From assembly GCA_938743325.2 (NCBI GenBank), contig OW568865.1, positions 310,001-374,000 on the forward strand: 64,000 nucleotides of DNA. Direction: 5' to 3'. The translations under genes and the position numbers were made by a program. The notes below the pieces were generated by a model, which did no database searches, was not told the DNA's origin, and saw only the letters and a program-made list of their open reading frames with translations. This DNA comes from Pycnococcus provasolii. Lineage: Eukaryota; Chlorophyta; Pseudoscourfieldiophyceae; Pseudoscourfieldiales; Pycnococcaceae. Positions 9,415-19,100 of this stretch are shown piece after piece (position 1 is the stretch's first letter; each line of letters starts with the position of its first letter).

Positions 9415-10729
9415 CCTGTAGTCCAAAGAAATCGTCGACCGGATCCACCTCGCATGGACCTCGCATGAATGGTTCGACGCTCGGATCCACCTTGGCTCTC
9501 TCAGCAATAGCCTGTTTATCACTTATGATTCTTCGATTCCATGCCCAAGCTGACCTTCTTTTGCAATTCCATGTGGAGGACCACGCGTACTCCGGATGGC
9601 GTATTAAAAGCGGCTCCACGGCGTAAATATTCCATCGCTCATTTCTGGCCAAGTTGTACCATTCCTTGTCGGGCGGAAAGGTCGTGCGGTCTTTGCCTTC
9701 CTCAAAAAGCCTCAGAACCGCATGCATGGCACTTGCGCTCGGCAGTCCAAATCCGTATGCGCCAAACGAGTGTGACACGCGAACTAGTTTCAAACGAGTT
9801 GAGAGGTGCGTGTCGACGTCGCTCCTGTACCTTGTACGAAAGGCATGTGCGCCAAAGAGGATGACAAGAGCCTCGGCAGGCGAGTTGGCGAATAGCTTGT
9901 CGTGTTCTTGGCAAAACGTGTGGTCTTGTTCGAAGTCTCGAGCGTCATCTTCCAGGAAAATGACCTGCTCGAAGCCATCCTCAAGGGCTGCACGGAGACA
10001 ACGTGCATATGCAGTCATCAAGCCAACACCGCTTCCAAGTTTTTCTGTCAGTACGCCACGGCACTCGTGAAACTCTACACCCTTACAGTATTTGTTCCAA
10101 TATGCTCGAAAGCGAGTCAACCTTCCCCCTGATTCTTTTGGAGCGCCAGGTACACCGTCGAGACTTACGACATAGTAGCGTCGACGAGACGGGCGAAAAG
10201 GTAAAGTATCACTTGAGTCAGATAAGATGACCTCGCAGTCATCACAGTCAGCAGCAGTGATAAGATGAACAGGTTCACTTAGTTCGCCGCTTGTGCTCAA
10301 TTCCTTCTTGTCGGTCGCAATGATTGAGATTTGTTGCGTTGTTGCCGCCAGCGAGGCTGTTGTGTTGTTGGCATTGATGGTGGGCGTGCGTTTGAGCCCG
10401 ACAACAACATCTTGTTCGCGACGGCGTGTCGTGCTGTTTTGTCGGAAAACGGAAGCACGGAGTCTTCGAACGTGACGTCGTGATTGCCAGTTTGTCGTTG
10501 GTGCAGATTGCGCGCGTTCATGTTTTTTGTTGGTCGCAATGATTGAGATTTGTTGTATGACAGTCACCAAGAATAAACCAAGCGCAGCGATGAGCAAGGC
10601 GTCTTTGAGAAAGCACCATCGCACAAGCCGAAGCACGCGAGCAAGACGAGAGACAGAGCTGCCGCCTCCACCAGGATGATGACGATGGTGATGGTGGTGG
10701 GACTGACGAGGTGGGAGCGAAGGCGCCAT
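9410..10729 (-). CDS. Type-II membrane glycosyltransferase, array copy 2, GT25-like domain only
   Basis: 439 residues. Anchor (TM at residues 43-63) and stem match copies 1 and 3. The catalytic part shows RRRYYVVSLDGVPGA, QVIFLEDDARDFE and SHSFGAYGFGLPSA, which fit GT25-type (LPS/procollagen) glycosyltransferases: an LEDD motif for metal and donor binding and a later SHSFGAYG-like motif. Compared with copy 3 the protein ends at DDFFGLQE, where a 592-nt deletion (absent bases correspond to 11149-11740 of copy 3) removes most of the second, GT32-type domain and brings a stop codon into frame. The GT25-like domain is complete, so a working single-domain enzyme is possible. Confidence 0.75.
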   Translation of the reverse strand: MAPSLPPRQSHHHHHRHHPGGGGSSVSRLARVLRLVRWCFLKDALLIAALGLFLVTVIQQISIIATNKKHERAQSAPTTNWQSRRHVRRLRASVFRQNSTTRRREQDVVVGLKRTPTINANNTTASLAATTQQISIIATDKKELSTSGELSEPVHLITAADCDDCEVILSDSSDTLPFRPSRRRYYVVSLDGVPGAPKESGGRLTRFRAYWNKYCKGVEFHECRGVLTEKLGSGVGLMTAYARCLRAALEDGFEQVIFLEDDARDFEQDHTFCQEHDKLFANSPAEALVILFGAHAFRTRYRSDVDTHLSTRLKLVRVSHSFGAYGFGLPSASAMHAVLRLFEEGKDRTTFPPDKEWYNLARNERWNIYAVEPLLIRHPEYAWSSTWNCKRRSAWAWNRRIISDKQAIAERAKVDPSVEPFMRGPCEVDPVDDFFGLQE

Positions 10730-10736
10730 GGATCAA

Positions 10737-10992
10737 CTACTAAATGTTAGACTATAAATGGACTTGCAAACGGGTGACTCAAAATTCAAACAGTCGAAGA
10801 AAGAAAATAACAACGGACAGATTTCCGAAGAGTAACGGTCGAAAGAGGGTTCCAAAATCCCCTTGAAAAATCAGAAATCAGAAATCAGAAATCAGAAATC
10901 AGAAATCAGGGGGAGGGAGGGAGAGTTCGAAATGGAAATGACAACAGACGAGTTCGTTCTTATTACCGACCGGCACCTAGCCCAGCCCAGCC
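10737..10992. repeat. Repeated promoter block, copy 2
   Basis: Nearly identical to 9003-9258. It lies between the start of array copy 2 (10729) and the 3' end of copy 3 (10998), with the AAATCAG array at 10868-10909. It must act as both the promoter of copy 2 and the 3' flank of copy 3. Confidence 0.85.
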
Positions 10993-10997
10993 GCCGC

Positions 10998-13043
10998 TCA
11001 CCAAGATTTTGTCCAAAGGTGCATTGCATAGACGTCGTTGTCGTTCTCGTACAGGTCCGCCTTGCACAACGTTCTATCCGTATGATCACATGGAAAAAAT
11101 GTACGAGCAGGCAATGTAGTGAACGATGTATTTGGTGACGTCGTCATTTGTGACCAGAACATTGGGCCAGTCAGATTTAAGTCGTATGTCGCATTCGGAT
11201 GATTTTGAAGACGTCTTTGGGTGCGAATCAGTGCTGCCAATGCCACGGCTTGCATTTCAACGTTTTCTCGGGGGGAGCCAATCACTGCATTGCAAGCGAC
11301 GGTGCAACGACCGCCGTCTCTTGGACGTTCACACACTGTGAATGGCGCGTTCCGTAATTTCGACGGCAAAGGGCGCAGCGGAACAATGTCGGTGTCGAGG
11401 TAGACGCCCCCATACCGTGCAATCACATGATATCGTAAAATATCGGAGGCCCACGCTGCGGTACGAAGTTTCTTAAGAACACGGAAGACGGACGGAAAGT
11501 GGTGTTGGGCCAGGGCATTGGTCCATAACACCACGTACCAGCGTGGGTGCAGTCGCTTCCATTTGGAAATTCGTTGCAGAATATGTTCCGGTATGGGCGG
11601 TTGCTCCTGATCCCAATCAACGGAGAGCCAAATGAAATGGAAAGTCGTTGGAATCTGGGTCACGTCATACGCGACGGCGGTATCAATCGCCCACGACTTC
11701 CATGGGATAGTTGTATCAACCACCAATGAGGGGGGATGGTCCTGTAGTCCAAAGAAATCGTCGACCAGATCCACCTCGCATGGACCCTGGGATGGTTCGA
11801 CGCTCGGATCCACCTTGGCTCTCTCAGCAATAGCCTGTTCATCACTTATGATTCTTCGATTCCATGCCCAAGCTGACCTTCTTTTGCAATTCCATGTGGA
11901 GGACCACGCGTACTCCGGATGGCGTATTAAAAGCGGCTCCGCGGCGTAAATCTTCCATCGCTCATTTCTGGCCAAGTTGTACCATTCCTCGTCGGGCGGA
12001 AACGACGTACGGTCTTTTCCCTCCTCAAACAGCCTCAGAACCGCATGCATGGCACTTGCGCTCGGTAGACCAAATCCGTATGCGCCAAACGAGTGTGACA
12101 CGCGAACTAGTTTCAAACGAGTTGAGAGGTGCGTGTCGACGTCGCTCTCGTACCTTGTGTGAAAGGCATGTGCGCCAAAGAGGATGACAAGAGCCTCGGC
12201 AGGCGAGTTGGCGAATAGCTTGTCGTGTTCTTGGCAAAACGTGTGGTCTTGTTCGAAGTCTCGAGCGTCATCTTCCAGGAAAATGACCTGCTCGAAGCCA
12301 TCCTCAAGGGCTGCACGGAGACAACGTGCATATGCAGTCATCAAGCCAACACCGCTTCCTGGTTTTTCTGTCAGTACGCCAGGGCACTCGTGAAACTCTA
12401 CACCCTTACAGTATTTGTTCCAATATGCTCGAAAGCGAGTCAACCTTCCCCCTGATTCTTTTGGAGCGCCAGGTACACCGTCGAGACTTACGACATAGTA
12501 GCGTCGACGAGACGGGCGAAAAGGTAAAGTATCACTTGAGTCAGATAAGATGACCTCGCAGTCATCACAGTCAGCAGCAGTGATAAGATGAACAGGTTCA
12601 CTTAGTTCGCCGCTTGTGCTCAATTCCTTCTTGTCGGTCGCAATGATTGAGATTTGTTGCGTTGTTGCCGCCAGTGAGGCTGTTGTGTTGTTGGCATTGT
12701 TGGCGTGCGTGCGTTTGAGCCCGACAACAACATCTTGTTCGCGACGGCGTGTCGTGCTGTTTTGTCGGAACACGGAAGCACGCAGTCTTCGAACGTGACG
12801 TCGTGATTGCCAGTATGTCGTTGTCGCGCGTTCGTATTTGCTGTTGGTCGCAATGATTGAGATTTGTTGTATGACAGTCACCAAGAATAAACCAAGCGCA
12901 GCGATGAGCAAGGCGTCTTTGAGAAAGCACCATCGCACAAGCCGAAGCACGCGAGCAAGACGAGAGACAGAGCTGCCGCCTCCACCAGGATGATGACGAT
13001 GGTGATGGTGGTGGGACTGACGAGGTGGGAGCGAAGGCGCCAT
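10998..13043 (-). CDS. Two-domain membrane glycosyltransferase (GT25-like plus GT32-like), array copy 3
   Basis: 681 residues. TM anchor at residues 43-63. The GT25-like domain spans about residues 150-430 with LEDD at 256-259 and SHSFGAYGFG at 316-325. A second domain from about residue 440 contains TTFHFIWLSVDWDQE, WYVVLWTN, AAWASDILRYHVIARYGG and the DXD-bearing GGVYLDTD at residues 545-552. This is the signature of GT32 (OCH1/sugar-binding DXD) enzymes. The protein therefore carries two putative active sites, as bifunctional polymerising or sequential Golgi glycosyltransferases do. The segment QQISIIATDKKE (129-140) repeats the end of the TM segment, suggesting a recombination joint. It is the longest, intact member of the array; substrates are unknown. 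Confidence 0.8.
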   Translation of the reverse strand: MAPSLPPRQSHHHHHRHHPGGGGSSVSRLARVLRLVRWCFLKDALLIAALGLFLVTVIQQISIIATNSKYERATTTYWQSRRHVRRLRASVFRQNSTTRRREQDVVVGLKRTHANNANNTTASLAATTQQISIIATDKKELSTSGELSEPVHLITAADCDDCEVILSDSSDTLPFRPSRRRYYVVSLDGVPGAPKESGGRLTRFRAYWNKYCKGVEFHECPGVLTEKPGSGVGLMTAYARCLRAALEDGFEQVIFLEDDARDFEQDHTFCQEHDKLFANSPAEALVILFGAHAFHTRYESDVDTHLSTRLKLVRVSHSFGAYGFGLPSASAMHAVLRLFEEGKDRTSFPPDEEWYNLARNERWKIYAAEPLLIRHPEYAWSSTWNCKRRSAWAWNRRIISDEQAIAERAKVDPSVEPSQGPCEVDLVDDFFGLQDHPPSLVVDTTIPWKSWAIDTAVAYDVTQIPTTFHFIWLSVDWDQEQPPIPEHILQRISKWKRLHPRWYVVLWTNALAQHHFPSVFRVLKKLRTAAWASDILRYHVIARYGGVYLDTDIVPLRPLPSKLRNAPFTVCERPRDGGRCTVACNAVIGSPRENVEMQAVALAALIRTQRRLQNHPNATYDLNLTGPMFWSQMTTSPNTSFTTLPARTFFPCDHTDRTLCKADLYENDNDVYAMHLWTKSW

Positions 13044-13050
13044 GGATCAA

Positions 13051-13290
13051 CTACTAAATGTTAGACTATAAATGGACTTGCAAACGGGTGACTCAAAATT
13101 CAAACAGTCGAAGAAAGAAAATAACAACGGACAGATTTCCGAAGAGTAACGGTCGAAAGAGGGTTCCAAAATCCCCTTGAAAAATCAGAAATCAGAAATC
13201 AGAAATCAGAAATCAGAAATCAGGGGGAGGGAGGGAGAGTTCGAAATGGAAATGACAGACGAGTTCGTTCTTACCGACCGGCACCTAGCC
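13051..13290. repeat. Repeated promoter block, copy 3
   Basis: The third copy of the upstream block, with small internal losses near 13255-13275. Heptamers lie at 13182-13223. Similarity stops near 13290, which marks the right border of the tandem array. Confidence 0.8.
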
Positions 13291-13335
13291 CAGAAAGATC
13301 CCTAACCCTTACTACAGAAGCACGTACATGTGCCG

Positions 13336-14526
13336 TTACTTCTTCCTCTCCCACGGCAACCTGATGCCGACACCAAAGCAAGAGTCGTGCTCCTTGACCA
13401 CATCCGAGAGACCCGTTGAGCTGCGTTTGAAACTCCGCGATGCAAGCAAGAAAGAGCGACATGGTGGCGCGTTCGGCTCATCGTGTTTTCGGTCGTCATC
13501 TTCCTCCGCCGAGTTGCAAGCGTCGTGTGAGGCGGCCGCGCCTCTCAAAGCGAGCGGGGTAGACGCAGTTGGTGGAGGCGCGGCGGCTGGTGTTAAGGAG
13601 GATGCGTAGTGATGCTCAAGTACGTTGCGAAAGTAGTACCGGTTAGCGACCGCACAAGACAAGATCAAGAGTGTCGGAATCAAGGAAATGGCACATGCCC
13701 CGTTCATTGCAACAAACGTAAAGCCGTGCGTGCAAGACGGCGCAGGCAAGAATCTGCCTGAGCTTCCCCAGAGGATGCTATCACAAAGTCCTTCTTGCTG
13801 GGCGTCTAGTCGATCAACATCTTGTTTGTACGTATCTGGAAATCTCGCTTCCACTGTGACAGAAACTAGCACATATGTCGCAGCAAAGCCGTACATGGTG
13901 AATAAAGTTTGAGCCAGGACAAGCCAACGCACATACTTCCAAAACGCTTTCATGAGAATGTGTTGAGCCCCCGTGTTCACTTCACTTCTCGGAACGAGAG
14001 AACTGGACGCCACTATATAGCACAATACGATACTTAAAAAGCTTGCGCTAAGAGAAGCTGAGGCAACAACAAAGAAGTACACGATTCGACTCGAGAAGAG
14101 ACCTCGATAAGTCAAGTAGTTATCCCGACCGTCAGGAGAATACATATCCTTATTGTTGTCAAGTTTTGCAAACGAATCACCATACCCGTTCTGTTCATTT
14201 CCATACCGCTCGTTGATTTCTAGTAGTTCGTCATACTCGAACGCCATTGGAACTTGAAAGACGACGGTGAGAAGCAGGGCGTCAACAAGCGCGAGCAAGT
14301 TCCATGCCTTCTCCACGCCATCCCATGAGGGTATTTCGTCGAACCCGAGCATATCCACGAAGAGGTTAATCACCGGAAACCACTCGAACCACCGCAGCGG
14401 CTTTCGTTCGTCGTCAGTGGTAGCATCACCGCCACGAGCAATGCACATGCGCAGCTTTTGGGCCAAGTTGTTCGTCACCGGCACTGACCTTGGTGAAGCG
14501 CCCTCCTCCTCCTCCGCCAGTGTCAT
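13336..14526 (-). CDS. Four-TM membrane protein, unknown function
   Basis: 396 residues from ATG 14526. A short acidic N terminus is followed by WFEWFPVINLFVDMLGF. Four hydrophobic segments follow: LLALVDALLLTVVFQV; a long one in RIVYFFVVASASLSASFL; WLVLAQTLFTMYGFAATYV; and ACAISLIPTLLILSCAV. The loop between TM1 and TM2 holds an Asn/Asp/Tyr-rich stretch, and the loop before TM4 has two Cys (LCDS, SCTHG) that could form a lumenal disulfide. The C-terminal ~90 residues are Ser/Pro/Asp-rich and disordered. I do not recognise the family. It abuts the glycosyltransferase array but does not carry the repeated promoter. Confidence 0.7.
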   Translation of the reverse strand: MTLAEEEEGASPRSVPVTNNLAQKLRMCIARGGDATTDDERKPLRWFEWFPVINLFVDMLGFDEIPSWDGVEKAWNLLALVDALLLTVVFQVPMAFEYDELLEINERYGNEQNGYGDSFAKLDNNKDMYSPDGRDNYLTYRGLFSSRIVYFFVVASASLSASFLSIVLCYIVASSSLVPRSEVNTGAQHILMKAFWKYVRWLVLAQTLFTMYGFAATYVLVSVTVEARFPDTYKQDVDRLDAQQEGLCDSILWGSSGRFLPAPSCTHGFTFVAMNGACAISLIPTLLILSCAVANRYYFRNVLEHHYASSLTPAAAPPPTASTPLALRGAAASHDACNSAEEDDDRKHDEPNAPPCRSFLLASRSFKRSSTGLSDVVKEHDSCFGVGIRLPWERKK

Positions 14527-15042
14527 GTTTGTCGCCCTTCAAGATTCTTGTTTGTGCCCGGACGTCGGACGTCGATCGATGGTGGAGACCAAAAAAAGGA
14601 TGGGCTTGCCGACGAAGGCACCACGACGAAGGAGAGCAAGCCAGATGAGGCGGAGAGGTGCAAAGCTCATACCACTAGACTAGAGAACTATGGATACCAC
14701 ACTGGTCACGACCACAGGAGACGGGTCCCCCAAGATGGACCTTCTCCTACCACTACCAAACAGTAAAGTAATTGACCAGGTCGTTCTACGGTGAAATAAA
14801 CTGGACCGGCAATAAATCATAAATGCCTTGCACCACAATTGATTGGCACCTTGGAACAGGTCCTTGGAACACCTCCATATGGCACCTCCATCTTGCCGAA
14901 TCCCTTCCCTTGAATAGTCTACTTTTTAGTTATCAATCAGGGCAAGGAAGGAATCACGTGATCACTTTTCACTCCAGCAACTTGCCAGACGTCGGCCCAA
15001 TAATACTTTACACCTCCTCCTGCCGCTCCTGTCGCTCCTGCC
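14527..15042. other. Intergenic region, nothing recognised
   Basis: 516 nt between the divergent starts at 14526 (-) and 15043 (+). The middle (about 14760-14940) is AT-richer. It contains ACAGTAAAGTA at 14760-14770, part of a motif that recurs in other spacers, and short CTTGGAAC / GGCACCT repeats near 14845-14900. No RNA gene or conserved ORF is apparent. Confidence 0.5.
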
Positions 15043-16122
15043 ATGCCGCGCGCTCCTGCTCCTGGGATGTTGCGGGTGGTGAACATCCCGTCATGTAGCT
15101 GCTCCTGGGCCACTCCCTCTCGGATGGGTGCAGGTACTACAGGGAGGCCTGTTCGATCCTCCGTGCTTTCGCACACAGTCACGAACGGACCCGTAGAACG
15201 TGTCATCAGGCCGTGGCAAGGCGCCAACAGAGGGCCGCACATCATCACCGCCATCGTCCTCTTCTTCGTCGCCACGTCGCCTGTCGCATTTTACGAAATA
15301 GGATACGCAAGCGCACTCGCCATCGCCTTTTACGTGCTCGCAACGTCCGCCGTCGCGAACCTATGGACGTGCCGATCTGTTGACCCGGGAGCCATCGATC
15401 CGAAGGAGGAACACGACGATGTCGTCGTAGCACTGTGGCGAGGCGAGTGCGTGCTACCCCAGAAATACCACGGATACACGAAAGATTACACAGGCCAGTT
15501 CTGTCGCGCGGATGCCGCGCTAGGTTCCGTGCCCAGACCACTGCACGTGCAAGGCGTACACGCACGGTACTGTGCCACGTGCCATATCTGGAGACCTGTC
15601 GGCACGAGCCACTGCTCCCTCTGCGGCTACTGCATGCGACGCTTCGACCACCACTGCGGTGTCATCGGCGCGTGTGTTGCTTTGCACAACCACCGCTTCT
15701 TCGCCTCCTTTCTTGTTAGCGCCGGCCTTGGAGCCATGACATATGCCGCGGGGTGCGGAATCAACCTGGCAAGGACAGGCTGGCCAACCGCGCAAGACTC
15801 GTGGAACGCGATTGGCATCACTAGCATAGTACTCTGCGCAATTGGTGTCTACGCTAGCACCGTCGTCTTCTTCGGGTGTGCGCACTGCTATCTCACCATC
15901 GCCGGATCGACGACCAAGGCACATCTCACCTCCAACACGCGAAATCTGTCGAAGAGCATCTCTTGGCTCACCCGCTTGTTCGAACTATGGTGTGCACCCA
16001 TTCGCCCAAAGACGTCCGTACCCCCGCCAAACTTAAGTCCAGAGCCTACTGTGCCAAGGGCAACGACCGCGTACGCGTACGTTCCGCCACCGGCTGAGGT
16101 TCCAGCTGACTCGCCCGTGTAA
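15043..16122 (+). CDS. DHHC-type protein S-palmitoyltransferase
   Basis: 359 residues. Family members attach palmitate to Cys of target proteins through a cysteine autoacylated in the DHHC motif. Visible features in order: a Pro/Arg-rich N terminus; TM1-TM2 at about residues 67-108; a DPG motif (residues 114-116); and the Cys-rich domain with CATC, CSLCGYC and DHHC at residues 202-205, then GACVALHNHRFF. TM3 lies at about 220-240 and TM4 at about 255-285 (SIVLCAIGVYASTVVFF). The C-terminal tail is Pro-rich. All zinc-ligand Cys/His positions expected for the family seem present. A Golgi, ER or plasma-membrane location is inferred. It converges on MSH6 with a 42-nt gap between stops. Confidence 0.92.
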   Translation: MPRAPAPGMLRVVNIPSCSCSWATPSRMGAGTTGRPVRSSVLSHTVTNGPVERVIRPWQGANRGPHIITAIVLFFVATSPVAFYEIGYASALAIAFYVLATSAVANLWTCRSVDPGAIDPKEEHDDVVVALWRGECVLPQKYHGYTKDYTGQFCRADAALGSVPRPLHVQGVHARYCATCHIWRPVGTSHCSLCGYCMRRFDHHCGVIGACVALHNHRFFASFLVSAGLGAMTYAAGCGINLARTGWPTAQDSWNAIGITSIVLCAIGVYASTVVFFGCAHCYLTIAGSTTKAHLTSNTRNLSKSISWLTRLFELWCAPIRPKTSVPPPNLSPEPTVPRATTAYAYVPPPAEVPADSPV

Positions 16123-16164
16123 AACCAACTAAAGCATTGTATGATCTCAGAAAAATTCCTCTCG

Positions 16165-19100
16165 TTACATCGCAGCACCCGCAGCCTCCAAGCTCGCTCG
16201 TGCACGCGCCACCACGGCGCTGGGAACGCCTGCAAGGCGCGCGACGTTGACTCCATAGCTCGAAGGGCAGAGCCCCTCCACGAGCTTGTACAAAAATGTA
16301 ATTTGCTCCTCACCATCCGCGCCGTCCGCGACACGGCAAGCCATGTGACGTGTGCCAATTTCATTCATCTCGCCGAGCTCGCTGGCAGCATCGTGGAAGT
16401 GCGTCGAAAAGAGGCAGCGGGCGCGCACGCGCGTCGCCAGGTACCTGGCAACCGCGAACGCCACCGCGCTTCCATCGGCGGTGCTCGTTCCACGCCCAAG
16501 CTCGTCGAGCGCAACGAGCGAGCGAGACGTCGCGCGGCGCAGAACCGAAGACGTCTCCTGCAGCTCCACCATGAACGTGCTCTGCCCACTCACGAGGTTG
16601 TCTCGCGCGCCCATGCGAACGAGAATGTGGTCCACTGCCGTGAGGCGCAGGCGAGAGCATGGAACGGCGCATCCAATCTGCGCGTACAGCACGCAGAGGC
16701 ACACGCTCCTCAGAAGTGTGGACTTGCCTCCCATATTCGGGCCGGTGAGCAGAAGGAAGCGAGGCTGTGCAAGGTCGACGCTGTTCGGAACGTGTCCCGC
16801 GCCGCAGCACGGGTGCCTCATCGACGTCGACTGGAACACTGCAGCATCCTCCTCGCCGCCCTTTTCTCCGTCAGCAAAATCGGGAACGCACACAGGGCCG
16901 TCCATTGCCATGGCGTCACTCGCCTTTGCGAGCGCACTGAGCGCGTCGAGCTGCGCACAGGCGTCGCAGGCAGCCTCCCACACATTTTGGAAGCTCGCAA
17001 ACACGGAGACGAGCTCATTGAGCACCGCCTTCTTCACCTCCTCATTTTGGGATTCCGAGGCTTCGTGGCGGCGCAGCAGCTCGATGATGGCATCGTTGTA
17101 GAATCGACTAACCTTCTGCGTCTGCGTCGTCTTCGTCCACGAAGATGGAACCTTTTTCACAAATTCCACGGGAACCTCGAGCTGGTGAGAGTCCTTGTTG
17201 ATTGACGCGAATCGAACGGGAACGTTTTTGCCTAGCACAGCGCGCGCATTCGCGAGCTCCTCCTGCAGCAGAGCCTCCACTTCCGCCGACTCGGCATTCG
17301 CCGATTCGCGCAGCGCGCGCAGCCTGCGGGCGTCGACACCCTTTGCAGCCGCGGCCGCTTCGCCGCCTTCCTGCAGGATGTCGGGATGGAGCGTGACGTG
17401 ACCGTCCGACTCCGCCCGACTCCAATCGAACAGAGTGTGCATCGCCTCCAACGCGTCAGCAAGCGTAGCGCCGAACGCCTGGACGCACTCTGACAGCGGA
17501 AGCGGAAGCGCGTCGAGGCCCTCGCCGCCGCTCGCACACATTCCCTGCAGCAGCTCGCCCACAGCCCTGGTCGCCTCGAGGGCACGCAGCGTCGCGACGA
17601 GCTGGCATGTCCTCTTCTTCATCATATCCTCGTACAGCACGACGTGGCCGGCATCGCGTCCCGCGCCCGAGCCAATGCTGAGAGCTCGGCTCACCATACG
17701 CCGCAGCTCTCCAGAGTCGCGCAGAACGGCGTAGAGAGAGCGCGCATTGGACGACGACCCTCCACTGTCGCGGCGAAGCAGGCTGACGGCGGCGTGGCGC
17801 TCTCGCGCGTCGGCGGCCCGCGCGAGAGGACGGCACAGCCACGAGCGCAGGAGCACCTTGCCCTGGCTTGTTGCACACTCGCGACTCAGCTTTGCGAACG
17901 TCGTGCCTGTCAGCCCACCATCCTCGTTCTCGAGCACCTCGAGCGCCCCGAGCGCGGCGGCGTCGAGCGAGAATGTCGGCGCACAGCTCGTCGGTGACAC
18001 CGCGGCACCGTTGGAGGCATTCGAAGCTGCAGCGGCGGCGGAAGCAGCCGCCGCCGCGAGCATTGCAGACTGATTGGCAGCTGAATCATCCTCACCAAGG
18101 TGGCACAGAGGCAGATTGCCCAGACGGCACGTTGGAAGCACGCGCTTGTCGAGCAGCATGTCGCGCAGGTACTGCACAGCACCTCCTAGGACGCACAAGC
18201 TCGCGATTGCGGCGGCATCGCCTTTCGAGGCGGAGGCATGCAGCTTCTCAACAAATGCGACATTCTCTTTCGAGAAGCCAAAATCCTCCCCCTTCTCTAG
18301 AAGCCCAACCTTGAGCGCGGTGTGCGCGGCATCCGCATCCCACATATTTGCACCCCGTCCTGCGGCGGCACGCGTCGCACTCAGCATTGGCGAAGGGTGA
18401 ATTTCCAGGCTTGCGAGACGTCGCGCAGAAGCAGATCGTCCACCCTCGTCCTCGAACAGCGGGCGCGTGACGAGCTCGGCAGGACGCCTCTCCTGAAGCA
18501 GCGTCTTGAAGCTCGCTCGGCTCGCGGCATCGTCGATTGCGGACGATACGTGCACAGCTCCGGTGGAGGCGTCCACCAAACACACGGCGTACAGCACACC
18601 AGGCTGTCCGCCAGCAGCCCTCGCGGGCGTGTTCGACTCATGGTACACGCAAAGCAGGCAGTTTTCGTCGAGGTCAGCACCCCCAGCGGGCATGGACGAG
18701 CTCTGCGATCCACCCGCGGCGGCGGCGTCGTCGCCACCCGCCGATGCGCCGCCGCCGCCGCCACGGAGGCGCTTGCCGGCGAGGTCGGAACCCATGAAAG
18801 TTCCCTTGGTCAGAATTGAAACCGCCTCGCGGTTCACCACCATGCATTGCTTGGTTCCCTTGGGCCGCATCGCGTTCCGCGCCTTGAGCATATCAGGTGT
18901 CTCCGTTTGCTCCACGACGACGACGCGATGTCCCAGGCGCACAAGCTGCTCGGCGTACCGCGGGTACGCCTTCTCCGGAAATCCGCAGTGCGGCTGATCG
19001 CCCTTCATGTACAGCAAGCCAAGGTCACGAACGCCCGTGTGGCAGTCCATCTCGAACATCTCGTAGAACTTGCCCATCTTGAACAGGTGCACGGCGTCGA

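Noticed and set aside
9003-13290. Three long direct repeats resembling terminal repeats of a retroelement
   Set aside because: They are the promoters and 5' ends of duplicated glycosyltransferase genes. No reverse transcriptase, integrase or target-site duplication is present.
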